Assembly (NCBI GenBank): GCA_016190485.1
Contig: JACPQN010000142.1
Coordinates: forward strand, 1-45,597
Source: Chloroflexota bacterium
GTDB taxonomy: Bacteria; Chloroflexota; Dehalococcoidia; SHYD01
Reading direction: 5' to 3'
Length of the DNA stretch: 45,597 nt
Shown here piece by piece: positions 25,199-33,976 of the stretch. Each line of letters opens with the position of its first letter. Positions within the stretch are counted from its first letter, which is position 1. The translations under genes were made by a program, and so were the position numbers. A model generated the notes under the pieces. It did not search any database and was not told the origin of the DNA. It saw only the letters and a list, made by a program, of their open reading frames with translations.

Positions 25199-26818
25199 CT
25201 ACCAGCCCGCGGCCGCTCCGTCGCTGCGGGGGTCGGCCGCGCCCAGCAGCATCCCCTGCCCGTGATCGACGAGGATGGCCGAGGCGTGGCCCATCTCGTC
25301 CTCCGCGGCCTCGACCCACTGGGGATCATGCCCCATGGCCTCGAGCCGGGCATAGGTCGCCGGCGCAAAGCGGCTCTCCATGGCCAGGGGATTGGGCTGC
25401 GGATGGAGGTAGGTGCCCAGCTTGCGCCAGCGGGGCGCATCCAGGGCCTCTTGCAGGTTCATGCCAAAGTCCAGCAGGTTACACAGGAGCTGCACCTGGG
25501 TCTGGGGCTGGCCGTCGGCCCCCCGGGTACCGAAGAGCAGCCAGGGCTTGCCATCCCGAAAGGCCATGGCCGGGATAAGGGTGTGGAAGGGCCGGCGGTG
25601 TGGCTCGTAGCGGTTAGGGTGCGCCGGGTCTAGCTGGAAGGCCGAGCCTCGGCTGTGCAGGAAAAAGCCCGTCTCTCCCGGCATGATCCCCGATCCCCAT
25701 GCCCGGTAGTTGCTCTGGATCAGGCACACGTAGGTGCCCTGGCTATCCGCGGCGCAGAGGAAGATGGTGTCGCCGCCTTCGGCGCCGGCCGGCGCCGCGG
25801 CCGGCAGCGCCTCCGGGCTGGCCTTCGTGGCGTCTATGGCCTCCCGCAGCTGTGCCGCCTGCGCCGGGGAAAGGATCTCCGCCACCGGCGCCTGGTAGAA
25901 GGCCGGGTCGGCGCAGTGGCGGCTGCGCAGGATGAACGCGGCCTTGATGGCCTCCACCTGGCGGTGGACGGCTTCCGGCGTCCCGAAGCCCAGGGCCGCC
26001 AGATCATAGCCTTCCAGGATGTTCAGGGCCACCAGGGTGGCCAGCCCCTGGTTGGGCGGCCCCAGCTCGTAGATAGTGACCCCCCGGTAGGTGGTGGAGA
26101 TCGGCTCCACCCACTCGGAGTGGTGGTCCTCCAGGTCCCGCTGGGTCAGGGGCCAGCCCAGCGCCCCGCAGGTCTCCAGGATTGCTTGGCCGATGCCGCC
26201 GCCGCCGTACACCGCCGCGCTCCCGTCTCTGGCCACCAGCCGCAGCGACTCCGCCAGCTCCGGGTTGCGCACCACCTGGCCCAGGGCTGGCGGACGTCCC
26301 CCGGGCAGGTAGCTCCGGGCCGCGGCCGGAACGGAGGCCAGGAGCGGCTGGTTGCGAGTGATGGCCTTGAGGGCATGGCGGCGGATGGGGTAGCCCTCCT
26401 GGGCGTAGTGGATGGCGGGAGCCAGCAGCTCCGCCAGGGGACGGGAGCCGTAGCGCTGGAGCGCGGTGGCCCAGCCGTCCACCACGCCGGGCACGGAGAT
26501 GGAGGTAGGCCCGAAGAAAGGCATTTGGGTGATGCCACGCTGACGGAACCAGTCCAGGTCCACGGCGTAGGGACTGCGGCCGCCGGCGGCCAGGGCCCGG
26601 AGCTTACCTTCGGCCGCGGGCCAGATGAGCATGAAGAGGTCGCCGCCCAGGCCGCACATATGTGGCTCCGTCACCTGGAGCACGGCGTTGGCGGCGATGG
26701 CCGCGTCCACGGCGTTGCCACCCTGCTGGAGCACCCGCAGCCCCGCCTGGGTGGCCAGGTGGTGGGGGGTAGCAATGAGGCCGCTGGTTGCGGCGACGGG
26801 ATAGCGAGGAAGGGTCAC
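25199..26818 (-). CDS. Gamma-glutamyltransferase family protein
   Basis: 539-aa Ntn-hydrolase proenzyme of the GGT/cephalosporin acylase family. The N-terminal half has the family signature GGNAVDAAIAANAVLQVTEP and GLGGDLFML. The autoprocessing nucleophile is Thr351 in GGDTIFLCAADSQG, where the usual TTH continues as TIF. The small subunit would begin at Thr351. The C-terminal LFGTRGADGQPQTQVQLL segment matches the family GxxGG..QxQ region. No signal peptide is evident, so the enzyme is probably cytosolic. It may cleave gamma-glutamyl or acyl-amide bonds; the variant TIF motif argues against assuming glutathione. Confidence 0.9.
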   Translation of the reverse strand: MTLPRYPVAATSGLIATPHHLATQAGLRVLQQGGNAVDAAIAANAVLQVTEPHMCGLGGDLFMLIWPAAEGKLRALAAGGRSPYAVDLDWFRQRGITQMPFFGPTSISVPGVVDGWATALQRYGSRPLAELLAPAIHYAQEGYPIRRHALKAITRNQPLLASVPAAARSYLPGGRPPALGQVVRNPELAESLRLVARDGSAAVYGGGGIGQAILETCGALGWPLTQRDLEDHHSEWVEPISTTYRGVTIYELGPPNQGLATLVALNILEGYDLAALGFGTPEAVHRQVEAIKAAFILRSRHCADPAFYQAPVAEILSPAQAAQLREAIDATKASPEALPAAAPAGAEGGDTIFLCAADSQGTYVCLIQSNYRAWGSGIMPGETGFFLHSRGSAFQLDPAHPNRYEPHRRPFHTLIPAMAFRDGKPWLLFGTRGADGQPQTQVQLLCNLLDFGMNLQEALDAPRWRKLGTYLHPQPNPLAMESRFAPATYARLEAMGHDPQWVEAAEDEMGHASAILVDHGQGMLLGAADPRSDGAAAGW

Positions 26819-27000
26819 GGCCGCCTAGCGTCCTGTCTTTGAAGTTCTTTGACAAACTCCGGCGGGACGGTCATTGCGAGCCCGACGAAGGAGGGCGTGG
26901 CAATCTGGGGGGTGGGAAGTCGGCTATGCCCCCGCCCGGATTGCTTCGTCGCCTCCGGCTCCTCGCAACGACATCTGAGGCGTTCTTCAGGGACACGACA
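26819..27000. repeat. Intergenic palindromic repeat, CATTGCGAGG family
   Basis: The element spans about 26870-26973. TCATTGCGAG and GTGGCAATCT on the left are mirrored by GGATTGC and CCTCGCAACGACA on the right. It lies between the 5' end of the GGT gene and the 3' end of the CoA-transferase operon. It is non-coding. Confidence 0.65.
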
Positions 27001-28335
27001 CTAGCTGGAGCCGCGAGCCCGTTCCGTGGCGGCCTGGTGCTGCCGGGCGACGATGTAGGTGTCGCCGATGAAGTCCTCTTCGACCAGTTGCTGGTACTCT
27101 GTCTCGGAGTAGCCCAGCACCTCCTTGTACACGTACTCGTTGTGCTCGCCCAGCAGGGGCGGCCTCGCCCGGATGTGCAGCGGCGTCTTGGTCATCTCGA
27201 TGATGGGGCCGGGGTTCACGTGGGCGCCGGCCTCCGGGTGCTCCACCACCTCCCAGAAACTCCGGGACACCAGGTGGGGATCGTCGAAGACCTCGGAGAC
27301 CTTGAGCACCGGCCCGGCCGTCACCCCCGCTTGCTGGAGCCGGTGGAAGAGCTGGTAGTGGTCCTTGTCGGCCGTCCAGGTGGCGATGATGGGGTCCAGC
27401 TCGTCCTGGTGCTGGTAGCGGCTCAGGCTATCAGCGAAGCGAGAGTCGCCTATGAGGGCGGGTTTGTCCATGAGCCGGCAGAGGGCCTCGAACTCTTCGT
27501 CGGAGCCGCAGGAGATGGTGATCCACATATCGTCGCCGGCGGAGGGATACACCCCCTGCGGCGCCCGGGCGGGGTCGCGGTTGCCCAGGCTGCCCTGCAC
27601 CCGCCCGTTCATGGAGTAGTCCATGAAGGCCTGGCTCAGGCAGTGGGTCACGTTCTCCGACTGGGACATCTCGATGTACTGCCCCTTGCCCGTCTTGGTG
27701 CGGCGGTAGAGGGCGGCCAGCACCGCGAAGGCCGCGCTGGCTCCCCCGGCCGCGTCGGCCAGGTAGACCCCGGTGGTGGAGGTGGGGTCGCTGTCCGGGT
27801 AGGTGCGCAGGAAGGTGTGGCCGATGACGGCCTCCATGTTGGCGCCGTAGGCCTTGAAGTGCTTGTAGGGCCCCGTGCGGCCAAAGGCGGGGAGGGAGAT
27901 CATGATGAGCTGCGGGTTCACCTTGCTCAGCACGTCGTAGGTGATGTTAAGGTTTTCGATGACGTCCGACGCGTTGTTCTCGATGAGGATATCGCTCTGC
28001 TGCACCAGCCGGAAGAAGATCTCCCGCCCCTTTGGCCGTAACAGGTCAACCGTGAAGCTCTTCTTATGGCGGCCGGTCTGGTTGAACTGGGAGCTGCGGT
28101 TCCAGGGGCGCGGTCCCGGGTCTTTGTTGGGGTAGCTCCCACCACCGCCACCCACCAGGGAGGCTGCCAGGACGATGGGCTGGCCCCGGGTGTTGACATC
28201 GGGATACTGCAACGAGTCGACCCGGATCAGCTCGGCGCCCATGTCGCCCAGGAGCACCGTGGCGAAGGGCCCCGCCCACACGATGGTCATGTCGATGATC
28301 CGGACCCCCTGGAGGGGGAGAGGGATGCCCGCCAC
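27001..28335 (-). CDS. Class III CoA-transferase (CaiB/BaiF), Asp-containing partner
   Basis: 444-aa CoA-transferase III protein. N-terminal LQGVRIIDMTIVWAGPFATV and GDMGAELIRVD form the CoA-binding Rossmann-like part, and Asp194 in YLADAAGG sits at the catalytic position. The GTG start (28335) follows the TAG of the upstream CoA-transferase gene with no spacer, so the pair is coupled and probably forms one complex. With the partner lacking the Asp, the arrangement recalls heterodimeric enzymes such as BbsEF (succinyl-CoA:benzylsuccinate). The acid substrate is unknown. Confidence 0.92.
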   Translation of the reverse strand: MAGIPLPLQGVRIIDMTIVWAGPFATVLLGDMGAELIRVDSLQYPDVNTRGQPIVLAASLVGGGGGSYPNKDPGPRPWNRSSQFNQTGRHKKSFTVDLLRPKGREIFFRLVQQSDILIENNASDVIENLNITYDVLSKVNPQLIMISLPAFGRTGPYKHFKAYGANMEAVIGHTFLRTYPDSDPTSTTGVYLADAAGGASAAFAVLAALYRRTKTGKGQYIEMSQSENVTHCLSQAFMDYSMNGRVQGSLGNRDPARAPQGVYPSAGDDMWITISCGSDEEFEALCRLMDKPALIGDSRFADSLSRYQHQDELDPIIATWTADKDHYQLFHRLQQAGVTAGPVLKVSEVFDDPHLVSRSFWEVVEHPEAGAHVNPGPIIEMTKTPLHIRARPPLLGEHNEYVYKEVLGYSETEYQQLVEEDFIGDTYIVARQHQAATERARGSS

Positions 28336-29556
28336 CTAGATCACCCCCTGTTCTCGCATGCGCACCAGGTCCTCCGGAGTGTAGCCCAGGCGGTCACAGT
28401 AGACTTCCCGGTTGTGCTCGCCCAGGAGGGGCGCCCGCCCGGCGCGCCAGGGCGTCTCGCTCATAGTGAAGTTGGGCCCGGGATACTTGAGGGCGCCTGT
28501 GACGGGGTGGTCGATCTCGGTGAACCAGCCCCGGGCCGCCAGGTGCGGGTCGTTGAACACGTCCTCCATGTTGTTGATGGCGCCCGTGAGATACCCCTCG
28601 GCCTGGGCCTTCTCCATGACCTCCTGCTTGGTGTGCTGAAACAGCCACTCGTAGAGGATGGCGTCTACCTCTTCCTTGACGGCCTGGTTGCCGTAGAAGT
28701 TCTCCGGCTTGGTGAAGTACTCGCTCTCGATCAGGTCCGGACGGTCGATCATCCGGCAGATGCGCTCCCACCAGGATATCTGGAACCCGGCGAACTGCAC
28801 GTAGCCGTCAGCGGTGGGATAGACGCCGCCAGGCAGGATGCTCCGGACCACCTCCCGGTTCCGGCGGAAGATGGGCTCGCCGCTGTACTGGTACGTGAAG
28901 AGGTTAGAGATGGCCCGGTCCTGATTGCCCACCTGGATCTCCATAATGGAGAGGTCGAGTTGCTGTCCCTCACCGTGGATCAGGGCGCCCATGAAGGCGC
29001 CCATGGTGGCGGCGGCGGCTACGTTGCCCACCAGGAACTGCTCCACCGTGAGGGCCAGCTTGATGGGCTCCCGCTCCGGCATCCCGGTCGCGTGCATCAC
29101 GCCCCCCATGGCATAGGCCACGATCTCGCTCATCTTGTAGTCCCGGTAGGGCCCGGTGTGGCCGAAGTTGGAGATGGAGGTCATCACCAGGCGGGGGTTT
29201 ATCTGCTCCAGCACCGGGTAGTCCAGCCCCAGCGCGGGTATGACCCGGGGCGAGAAGTTCTCCACCAGGATGTCGGCCTCTCGCACCAGGTCTTTGACGA
29301 TCTTCTTGCCCAGCTCCGTCTTCAGGTTAAGGGTGATGGACTTCTTATTGGTGTTGAGGTGCAGGAAGAGCCCGGACTTCTCCGGATGGGGGTCATCCCG
29401 GAAGAAGGGACCCATGCGGCGAGCAGGGTCACCGCCCTCGGGTCGCTCGATCTTGATGACCTCTGCCCCGTAGTCAGCCAGCAGTTTCGTGCAGTAGGGC
29501 CCGGCGATGTGATGGGAGAGATCGACGACGGTGATCCCCTCCAGGGCGGTGGGCAT
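28336..29556 (-). CDS. Class III CoA-transferase (CaiB/BaiF), partner lacking the catalytic Asp
   Basis: 406-aa CoA-transferase III protein, first of a two-gene operon. Family blocks are LEGITVVDLSHHIAGPYCTK, LLADYGAEVIKIERPEGGDP and NTNKKSITLNLKTELGKKI. Where the catalytic Asp is expected the sequence reads ALTVEQFLVG (Glu172/Gln173). It may therefore be a structural or substrate-selecting subunit for the Asp-containing product encoded directly downstream. AAGGGGG precedes the ATG. A good minus-strand promoter lies at 29662-29689. Confidence 0.9.
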   Translation of the reverse strand: MPTALEGITVVDLSHHIAGPYCTKLLADYGAEVIKIERPEGGDPARRMGPFFRDDPHPEKSGLFLHLNTNKKSITLNLKTELGKKIVKDLVREADILVENFSPRVIPALGLDYPVLEQINPRLVMTSISNFGHTGPYRDYKMSEIVAYAMGGVMHATGMPEREPIKLALTVEQFLVGNVAAAATMGAFMGALIHGEGQQLDLSIMEIQVGNQDRAISNLFTYQYSGEPIFRRNREVVRSILPGGVYPTADGYVQFAGFQISWWERICRMIDRPDLIESEYFTKPENFYGNQAVKEEVDAILYEWLFQHTKQEVMEKAQAEGYLTGAINNMEDVFNDPHLAARGWFTEIDHPVTGALKYPGPNFTMSETPWRAGRAPLLGEHNREVYCDRLGYTPEDLVRMREQGVI

Positions 29557-29661
29557 GGGTTGAGTCGTCCCCCTTTCGCCAGGGCAGCGGTGCTCCCGGT
29601 ATCGCCTGGGAGCAGGATGAGCCTACCCCGATGGGTCCGTATGCGCGCTTTAGCGCGCCCT

Positions 29662-29689
29662 ATTGTACTGCGGGGTAACGGAAAGTCAA
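29662..29689 (-). promoter_or_regulatory. Sigma70-like promoter of the CoA-transferase operon
   Basis: Minus strand: TTGACT (29684-29689), 16-nt spacer, TACAAT (29662-29667), about 105 nt before the ATG at 29556. The short palindrome GCGCGCTTTAGCGCGC lies just downstream of the -10, near the start site, and might be an operator. Confidence 0.65.
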
Positions 29690-29762
29690 GGTTGTTGGCC
29701 TTTCCCTGGCGCACACGCTGCCGTAGAATAGCAGGGATGCACACCCGGCGCCCGCAAGAGCC

Positions 29763-31082
29763 TTGCCCGTGATCCGCCGCCTCCTCAGCGCTCCCAGCCG
29801 TCTCTACTACGGGTGGAGGATCGTCGCCCTTGGAGCCATCGCCAATGCCGTTGGTGGCGGTATCTACCAGTACGGGTTCGCCATCTTCTTTCTCCCCATC
29901 AGCAAAGACCTGAACCTGAGCCGGGCCTCCACCTCTCTGGTCTTCTCCCTCTCCCGCGCTGAAGGAGCCTTTGAAGGCCCTGTGGCGGGCTGGCTGGTGG
30001 ACCGCTTTGGCCCCCGCTATGTGCTCCTGGTGGGCGCCCTCATGACCGGGGTAGGGTATCTCTTGCTGGCTCAAGTCGACAGCTTCCCAGCCTTTGTCCT
30101 GGTGTACCTTGCGGGCATCTCCCTTGGCTACAATGGGGGCTTTGCCCACACCGTCCTTACCGCGATCAACTCATGGTTCATCCGCAGGCGGGGCCTCGCC
30201 ATGTCCCTGACCATCTCCGCCCACAGCCTGGGCGGCGCGGTGCTGGCGCCTCTGCTTTCTTTTCTGGTAGTAGAGTTCGGCTGGCGGACTACCAGCGTCA
30301 TCGCCGGCCTTGCCATCTGGGCCTTTGTGATCCCTGCCGCCCTGGGGCTGAAGCGCTCCCCCGAGAGCATGGGCCTCGCGCCCGACGGCGATCCGGCCCC
30401 CGCGCCGCTGGACGGACGACCAGCGCTTGCCGACGCAGACTTCACGCTGCGGCAAGCGCTGCGCACGCCCTCTTACTGGGTGCTGGCCCTGGCGACCACC
30501 CTGCGCCTATCGGTCATCAACGTGATCTCCGTCCACTTCATCCCCCTGATGGTCTGGAAAGGGACCTCCGAGCCGACGGGCGCCCTCCTCCTGGGGGTGA
30601 TGTCCTTTCTGAGCGTCCCCTGCCGCATCTTCCTGGGCTGGGCCGGAGACCGTGCGCCCAAGAACCTGGTGCTGGCGCTGGGGATGCTCCTGGGGGTCAT
30701 CTCCTTCTTTCTGCTGCAGATGGCCCAGGAGCTGTGGCACCTTTGGGTCTTTGTGCTGGTCTTCGCCGTCGTGGAGAGCGTGAACCCGCTGAACTGGGCC
30801 CTCGTCGGCGACTTTTACGGTCGGCGCAACTTCGCCACCCTGCGCGGCCTCATGGGGCTGGTTTACACCTGGGGCACCGCGCTGGCGCCGGTGCTGGCGG
30901 GCGCCGCCTTCGACCGCTGGGAGAGCTACGGGCTGGTAGTGTGGGGCCTGGCTCTCTCCTACGCCGTGGGGGCGGTGGTCTTCGCGCTGCTGCGGCCGCC
31001 CCAGCCGCGGCGCCCGTTGCCCACGCCTCCTGCCGCCGACCGTGCTCCCCTCAGCGCCAGCGCCGGAGAGCACCATGCCTGA
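29763..31082 (+). CDS. MFS transporter (monocarboxylate/oxalate-formate type)
   Basis: 439-aa, about 12-helix major facilitator. The opening YYGWRIVALGAIANAVGGGI and the MFS loop motif GWLVDRFGPRYVLLVGALM (about 80-98) resemble MCT/OFA-type carboxylate transporters. A second half-repeat motif is GWAGDRAPKNLVLALG (about 297-312). A carboxylic-acid substrate would fit the neighbouring CoA-transferases and SDR, but this is inference. The start is TTG at 29763 or GTG at 29769; ribosome sites are weak for both. The gene overlaps the downstream SDR gene by 8 bp. Confidence 0.88.
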   Translation: MPVIRRLLSAPSRLYYGWRIVALGAIANAVGGGIYQYGFAIFFLPISKDLNLSRASTSLVFSLSRAEGAFEGPVAGWLVDRFGPRYVLLVGALMTGVGYLLLAQVDSFPAFVLVYLAGISLGYNGGFAHTVLTAINSWFIRRRGLAMSLTISAHSLGGAVLAPLLSFLVVEFGWRTTSVIAGLAIWAFVIPAALGLKRSPESMGLAPDGDPAPAPLDGRPALADADFTLRQALRTPSYWVLALATTLRLSVINVISVHFIPLMVWKGTSEPTGALLLGVMSFLSVPCRIFLGWAGDRAPKNLVLALGMLLGVISFFLLQMAQELWHLWVFVLVFAVVESVNPLNWALVGDFYGRRNFATLRGLMGLVYTWGTALAPVLAGAAFDRWESYGLVVWGLALSYAVGAVVFALLRPPQPRRPLPTPPAADRAPLSASAGEHHA

Positions 31083-31818
31083 GCGAGGCCAGCGGGTCGC
31101 CCTCATCACCGGCGGCGCCCGGGGCATCGGCCGGGCCATCGGCCTCGCCCTGGCCCAGGACGGCTGGTCGGTAGCCCTCTGCTACCGCACTAGCGAGGCG
31201 GAGGCCCGGCAGACCGTAGAGGCGGTGCGCAGCCAGGGCGTCCAGGGGCTGGCGACGCCCTGTGACGTCTCGGACCCCGAGGCCGTGGAAGCGCTGGTGC
31301 GCCAGGTGGAGGGCCAGTGGGGCCGCATCGACGCCCTCTTCAACTGCGCCGGCCCGTATCACCGGGTGAGCCTCCTGGAGGAGACCGTTGCGGGCTGGCA
31401 CGAGATGTTCGACAACAACCTCCACCCGGTCTTCTACACCTGCCGGGCCGTCGCGCCGGGGATGCGGGAGCGTGGCTGGGGCCGCATCGTCAACTTCAGC
31501 ATGGTCAACGCCGACCAGACCGTCGCCCAGCCCAACATCACCGCCCACTACATCGCTAAGGTGGGGATTCTGGTGCTCACCCGCACCCTGGCGCGCCTGC
31601 TGGCGCCCCACGGCATCACCGTCAATGCCATCTCCCCCGGCTTCATCGATTCCGGCAGCGCACCGCCGGAGGAGCTGAAGCGGATGGAGCGGCAGATCCC
31701 CGCCGGCTACGTGGGCAGCACCGACGACGCCGTTGCGGCCGCCCGCTACCTGGTGTCCGACGAGGCCCGCTACGTCAACGGCTCCAATATCCACCTGAGC
31801 GGGGGCTGGGGCGTGTAA
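31075..31818 (+). CDS. SDR family oxidoreductase, catalytic Tyr replaced by His
   Basis: 247-aa SDR of FabG type. The cofactor motif is TGGARGIG (12-19). NCAG is at 90-93, Ser142 lies in NFSMV, and Lys162 closes the active-site motif. The sequence there is TAHYIAK: Lys162 counted back four residues gives His158 where SDRs have the catalytic Tyr, with Tyr159 next to it. The usual form in close relatives would be AYYIAK. Activity may be altered or may use Tyr159. The ATG at 31075 lies inside the end of the MFS gene (GGAGAG upstream), so the two are coupled. Confidence 0.9.
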   Translation: MPERGQRVALITGGARGIGRAIGLALAQDGWSVALCYRTSEAEARQTVEAVRSQGVQGLATPCDVSDPEAVEALVRQVEGQWGRIDALFNCAGPYHRVSLLEETVAGWHEMFDNNLHPVFYTCRAVAPGMRERGWGRIVNFSMVNADQTVAQPNITAHYIAKVGILVLTRTLARLLAPHGITVNAISPGFIDSGSAPPEELKRMERQIPAGYVGSTDDAVAAARYLVSDEARYVNGSNIHLSGGWGV

Positions 31819-31907
31819 CGCCTGGCTGGGAGGAAGAGACCTCTCTCCCACTGGGAGAGGGCCGGGCGCCGTCCTGAGCTTGTCGAAGGGGTGAGGGCTA
31901 CGCCGCT

Positions 31908-33200
31908 CTACGAGAGCCGCCGCAGCGTGGGGGAGAAGCAGAAGCCCAGGGCGATGGCCGTCATGATACAGCCACCCAGGGTGAGCACCGTGGGCGCGCC
32001 TACCAGGTCGGCCAGGACGCCCGCGGGCAGGGAGCCCAGGGGCATCAGCCCCCAGGTCATGTTGTAAATGCCCATGATGCGCCCGCGATACTCGTTGGGC
32101 GTGGCCATCTGAATGATGGTGCTGGTCAGCGCGAGAAAGACCATGCGCACCGCGCCCATTGCCCCCAGGGTGGCCGCCGAGAGCAGGAACTCCCGGGAGT
32201 TGGCAAACACAATCAGCCCCAGCCCGAAGAAGAGCGCGGTGCCCAGCAGCAGCCATCCCTTGCGCCGGACATCCCCCAGGCTGGCCGCAACCACCGATCC
32301 CACCAGCGCCCCTATGCCGAGGGACCCCATCATGAAGCCCAGACCCTCTGCTCCCATGTGCAGGATGTCCCGGGCGTAGACCGGCAGCAGCACCTCGTAG
32401 GGCAACACAAAGACCACTGGGAACGCCGCAAAGAGCATCACCAGCCCCACCCGTGGGTTCTGGAACAGGTAGCGGAACCCAGCCTTCACCTCACCGCCCA
32501 GCCTGGCCTCGGGCTGCGGGACGCCCGCCCTACCTCGGGGCAGCATGAGCAGGCAGCTCACCGAGAGGATGTACATGAAACAGTAGACGTAGTAGGTCTG
32601 GGCGATGCCCGCCAGTCCCACCAGAATGCCCGCGACCGAGGGCGCCACCACTGCCGCAAAGTTCATGGCCGCGGAGTTGATGGCCACCGCGTTCATCAGC
32701 CGGTTCATGGGCACCAGCTCGGCGATGAGGGCCATCCGACCGGGCATGTTGAAGGCCATGACGGAGCCGGTGAGCAGAGTGCTGGCCACAATGTGCCAGG
32801 GCTCGATCCATCGGAACAGGATAAAGCTGCCCAGGGTGAAGGCGACCACGCCCGTGGCCGCCTGAGTGGCCACCAGCAGGTACTTCTTGACCACCCGGTC
32901 CGCCACCACGCCGCCCACCACGGAAAAGAGCAGCACAGGGACCGCGAAGCCGGCGCCCACCACCCCCAGATAGGTGGAGGAGCCGGTCAGCTCGTACACC
33001 AGCCACTGGCGGGCCACCTGGCCCATCTGCATCCCGAAGAAGGAGAAGAGCATCCCCAACCAGAACCAGCGGTACGTGGGGTCGGCCAGGGAGGAGAACA
33101 GGGCAAGGCCAGCCGCTGGCCCAGGGGCTGGGGCAGCTGCCAGGGAGGGAGGGGGTTCTATCGTCGGGGTCCGCAGAGCGGACCGGTCGGGCTGGGCCAT
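31908..33200 (-). CDS. MFS transporter, MFS_3 (drug/siderophore-export) type
   Basis: 430-aa, about 12-helix permease. FGMQMGQVARQWLVYELTGSS-like opening, VVGGVVADRVVKKYLLVATQ loop (about 95-114), and C-terminal EYRGRIMGIYNMTWGLMPLG typical of the EntS-like MFS_3 group. The N-terminal 30 residues are Pro/Ala-rich and cytoplasmic. Substrate unknown; export of a small molecule is the family norm. It converges with the SDR gene; the gap (31819-31907) carries a constant-loop stem-loop at about 31872-31890. Confidence 0.88.
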   Translation of the reverse strand: MAQPDRSALRTPTIEPPPSLAAAPAPGPAAGLALFSSLADPTYRWFWLGMLFSFFGMQMGQVARQWLVYELTGSSTYLGVVGAGFAVPVLLFSVVGGVVADRVVKKYLLVATQAATGVVAFTLGSFILFRWIEPWHIVASTLLTGSVMAFNMPGRMALIAELVPMNRLMNAVAINSAAMNFAAVVAPSVAGILVGLAGIAQTYYVYCFMYILSVSCLLMLPRGRAGVPQPEARLGGEVKAGFRYLFQNPRVGLVMLFAAFPVVFVLPYEVLLPVYARDILHMGAEGLGFMMGSLGIGALVGSVVAASLGDVRRKGWLLLGTALFFGLGLIVFANSREFLLSAATLGAMGAVRMVFLALTSTIIQMATPNEYRGRIMGIYNMTWGLMPLGSLPAGVLADLVGAPTVLTLGGCIMTAIALGFCFSPTLRRLS

Positions 33201-33385
33201 GGACTGCTGCTGACCACAAGATTTGCTGGACCCTGCGGCCAGCTTGCATCCATTCTACGGGACATCTCCGGTAGACTCAAATGCGTGATCGGTTGATGGT
33301 ATCATGTGGCAACCAGTGGCGCCGCAACGCCCCGCCGCGGACTGGTAGCTGCTGCCCCTCAGGAGTTGACTCAATGCCGGGCGCC
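33201..33385. other. Intergenic region upstream of mnmG remnant
   Basis: This holds the upstream region of the leftward MFS gene. I see no confident promoter, RNA or gene in it. Confidence 0.3.
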
Positions 33386-33455
33386 ATGCCCTCCCTGTAC
33401 GATGTCATCGTACGATGTCATCGTGGTGGGCGCGGGCCACGCGGGATGCGAGGCA
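33386..33455 (+). pseudogene. 5'-end remnant of a second mnmG
   Basis: ATG at 33386 reads MPSLYDVIV, matching MLSHYDVIV of the intact mnmG at 34389. A 13-nt tandem duplication of TACGATGTCATCG (33398-33410, 33411-33423) shifts the frame. The sequence then continues VVGAGHAGCEA, with 39 of 42 nt identical to 34404-34445 over 33414-33455, and stops matching. It is too short to be functional. Confidence 0.88.
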
Positions 33456-33539
33456 ATGCGGCACGAGCGGGAGGGCGTATTAGCCGTTGCAGCGGCGGGT
33501 GGGGTAGAATAGTCTCGGAATCTGAACAAGTAGAATGAC

Positions 33540-33968
33540 ATGAAGGACCTGAAAGAGTTGGAACACCTGGCGGAGAGAAGGCAGGATCCCTCCCTCTTCA
33601 ACATTTCCCGCTGGCTGAAGCAGGTGAGCGCCCTGCTGGGCAAGGTGAATAGCGGCTCTGTTGAGAGTGCCGTTGCCTTTGGCACCGCTTTTGAGAAGTT
33701 GGACAACGGCCTGCCTCGGAAACGCGCGCGGTGGGGTTCCGAGCATTACGTTGAGGTGCTCATTGTCACGCCACGGGAGGACGCCTTCGCGTTAGAGGAT
33801 GAGCTGGCAGAGAAGGTCTTTGGACCAATGTTTGCAGACTCGGGACATCTGACCCGGTACCATGTGTGGCCGCGCCAGCGCATATACGTGGAAAGACAGG
33901 CAAAATCTCGCTTCTGGCGTGATTTGGAGCGCCAAGCAGTTCTCTTGGCTGGAGAACCTCTCCGGTAA
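33540..33968 (+). CDS. Putative nucleotidyltransferase-like (MNT) protein
   Basis: 142 aa. The middle (EHYVEVLIVTPREDAFALED and ELAEKVFGP) resembles the D-x-L-V-V-T strand and helix of minimal nucleotidyltransferases, and the C-terminus (IYVERQAKSRFWRDLERQAV) resembles their terminal region. The normal GSxARG and second catalytic Asp are not evident, so if it is an NTase it is degenerate. It precedes a HEPN-like gene by 8 bp, as in MNT/HEPN toxin-antitoxin modules. Lower GC than the flanking mnmG suggests acquired DNA. The assignment is tentative. Confidence 0.45.
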   Translation: MKDLKELEHLAERRQDPSLFNISRWLKQVSALLGKVNSGSVESAVAFGTAFEKLDNGLPRKRARWGSEHYVEVLIVTPREDAFALEDELAEKVFGPMFADSGHLTRYHVWPRQRIYVERQAKSRFWRDLERQAVLLAGEPLR

Positions 33969-33976
33969 CTCCGAAT

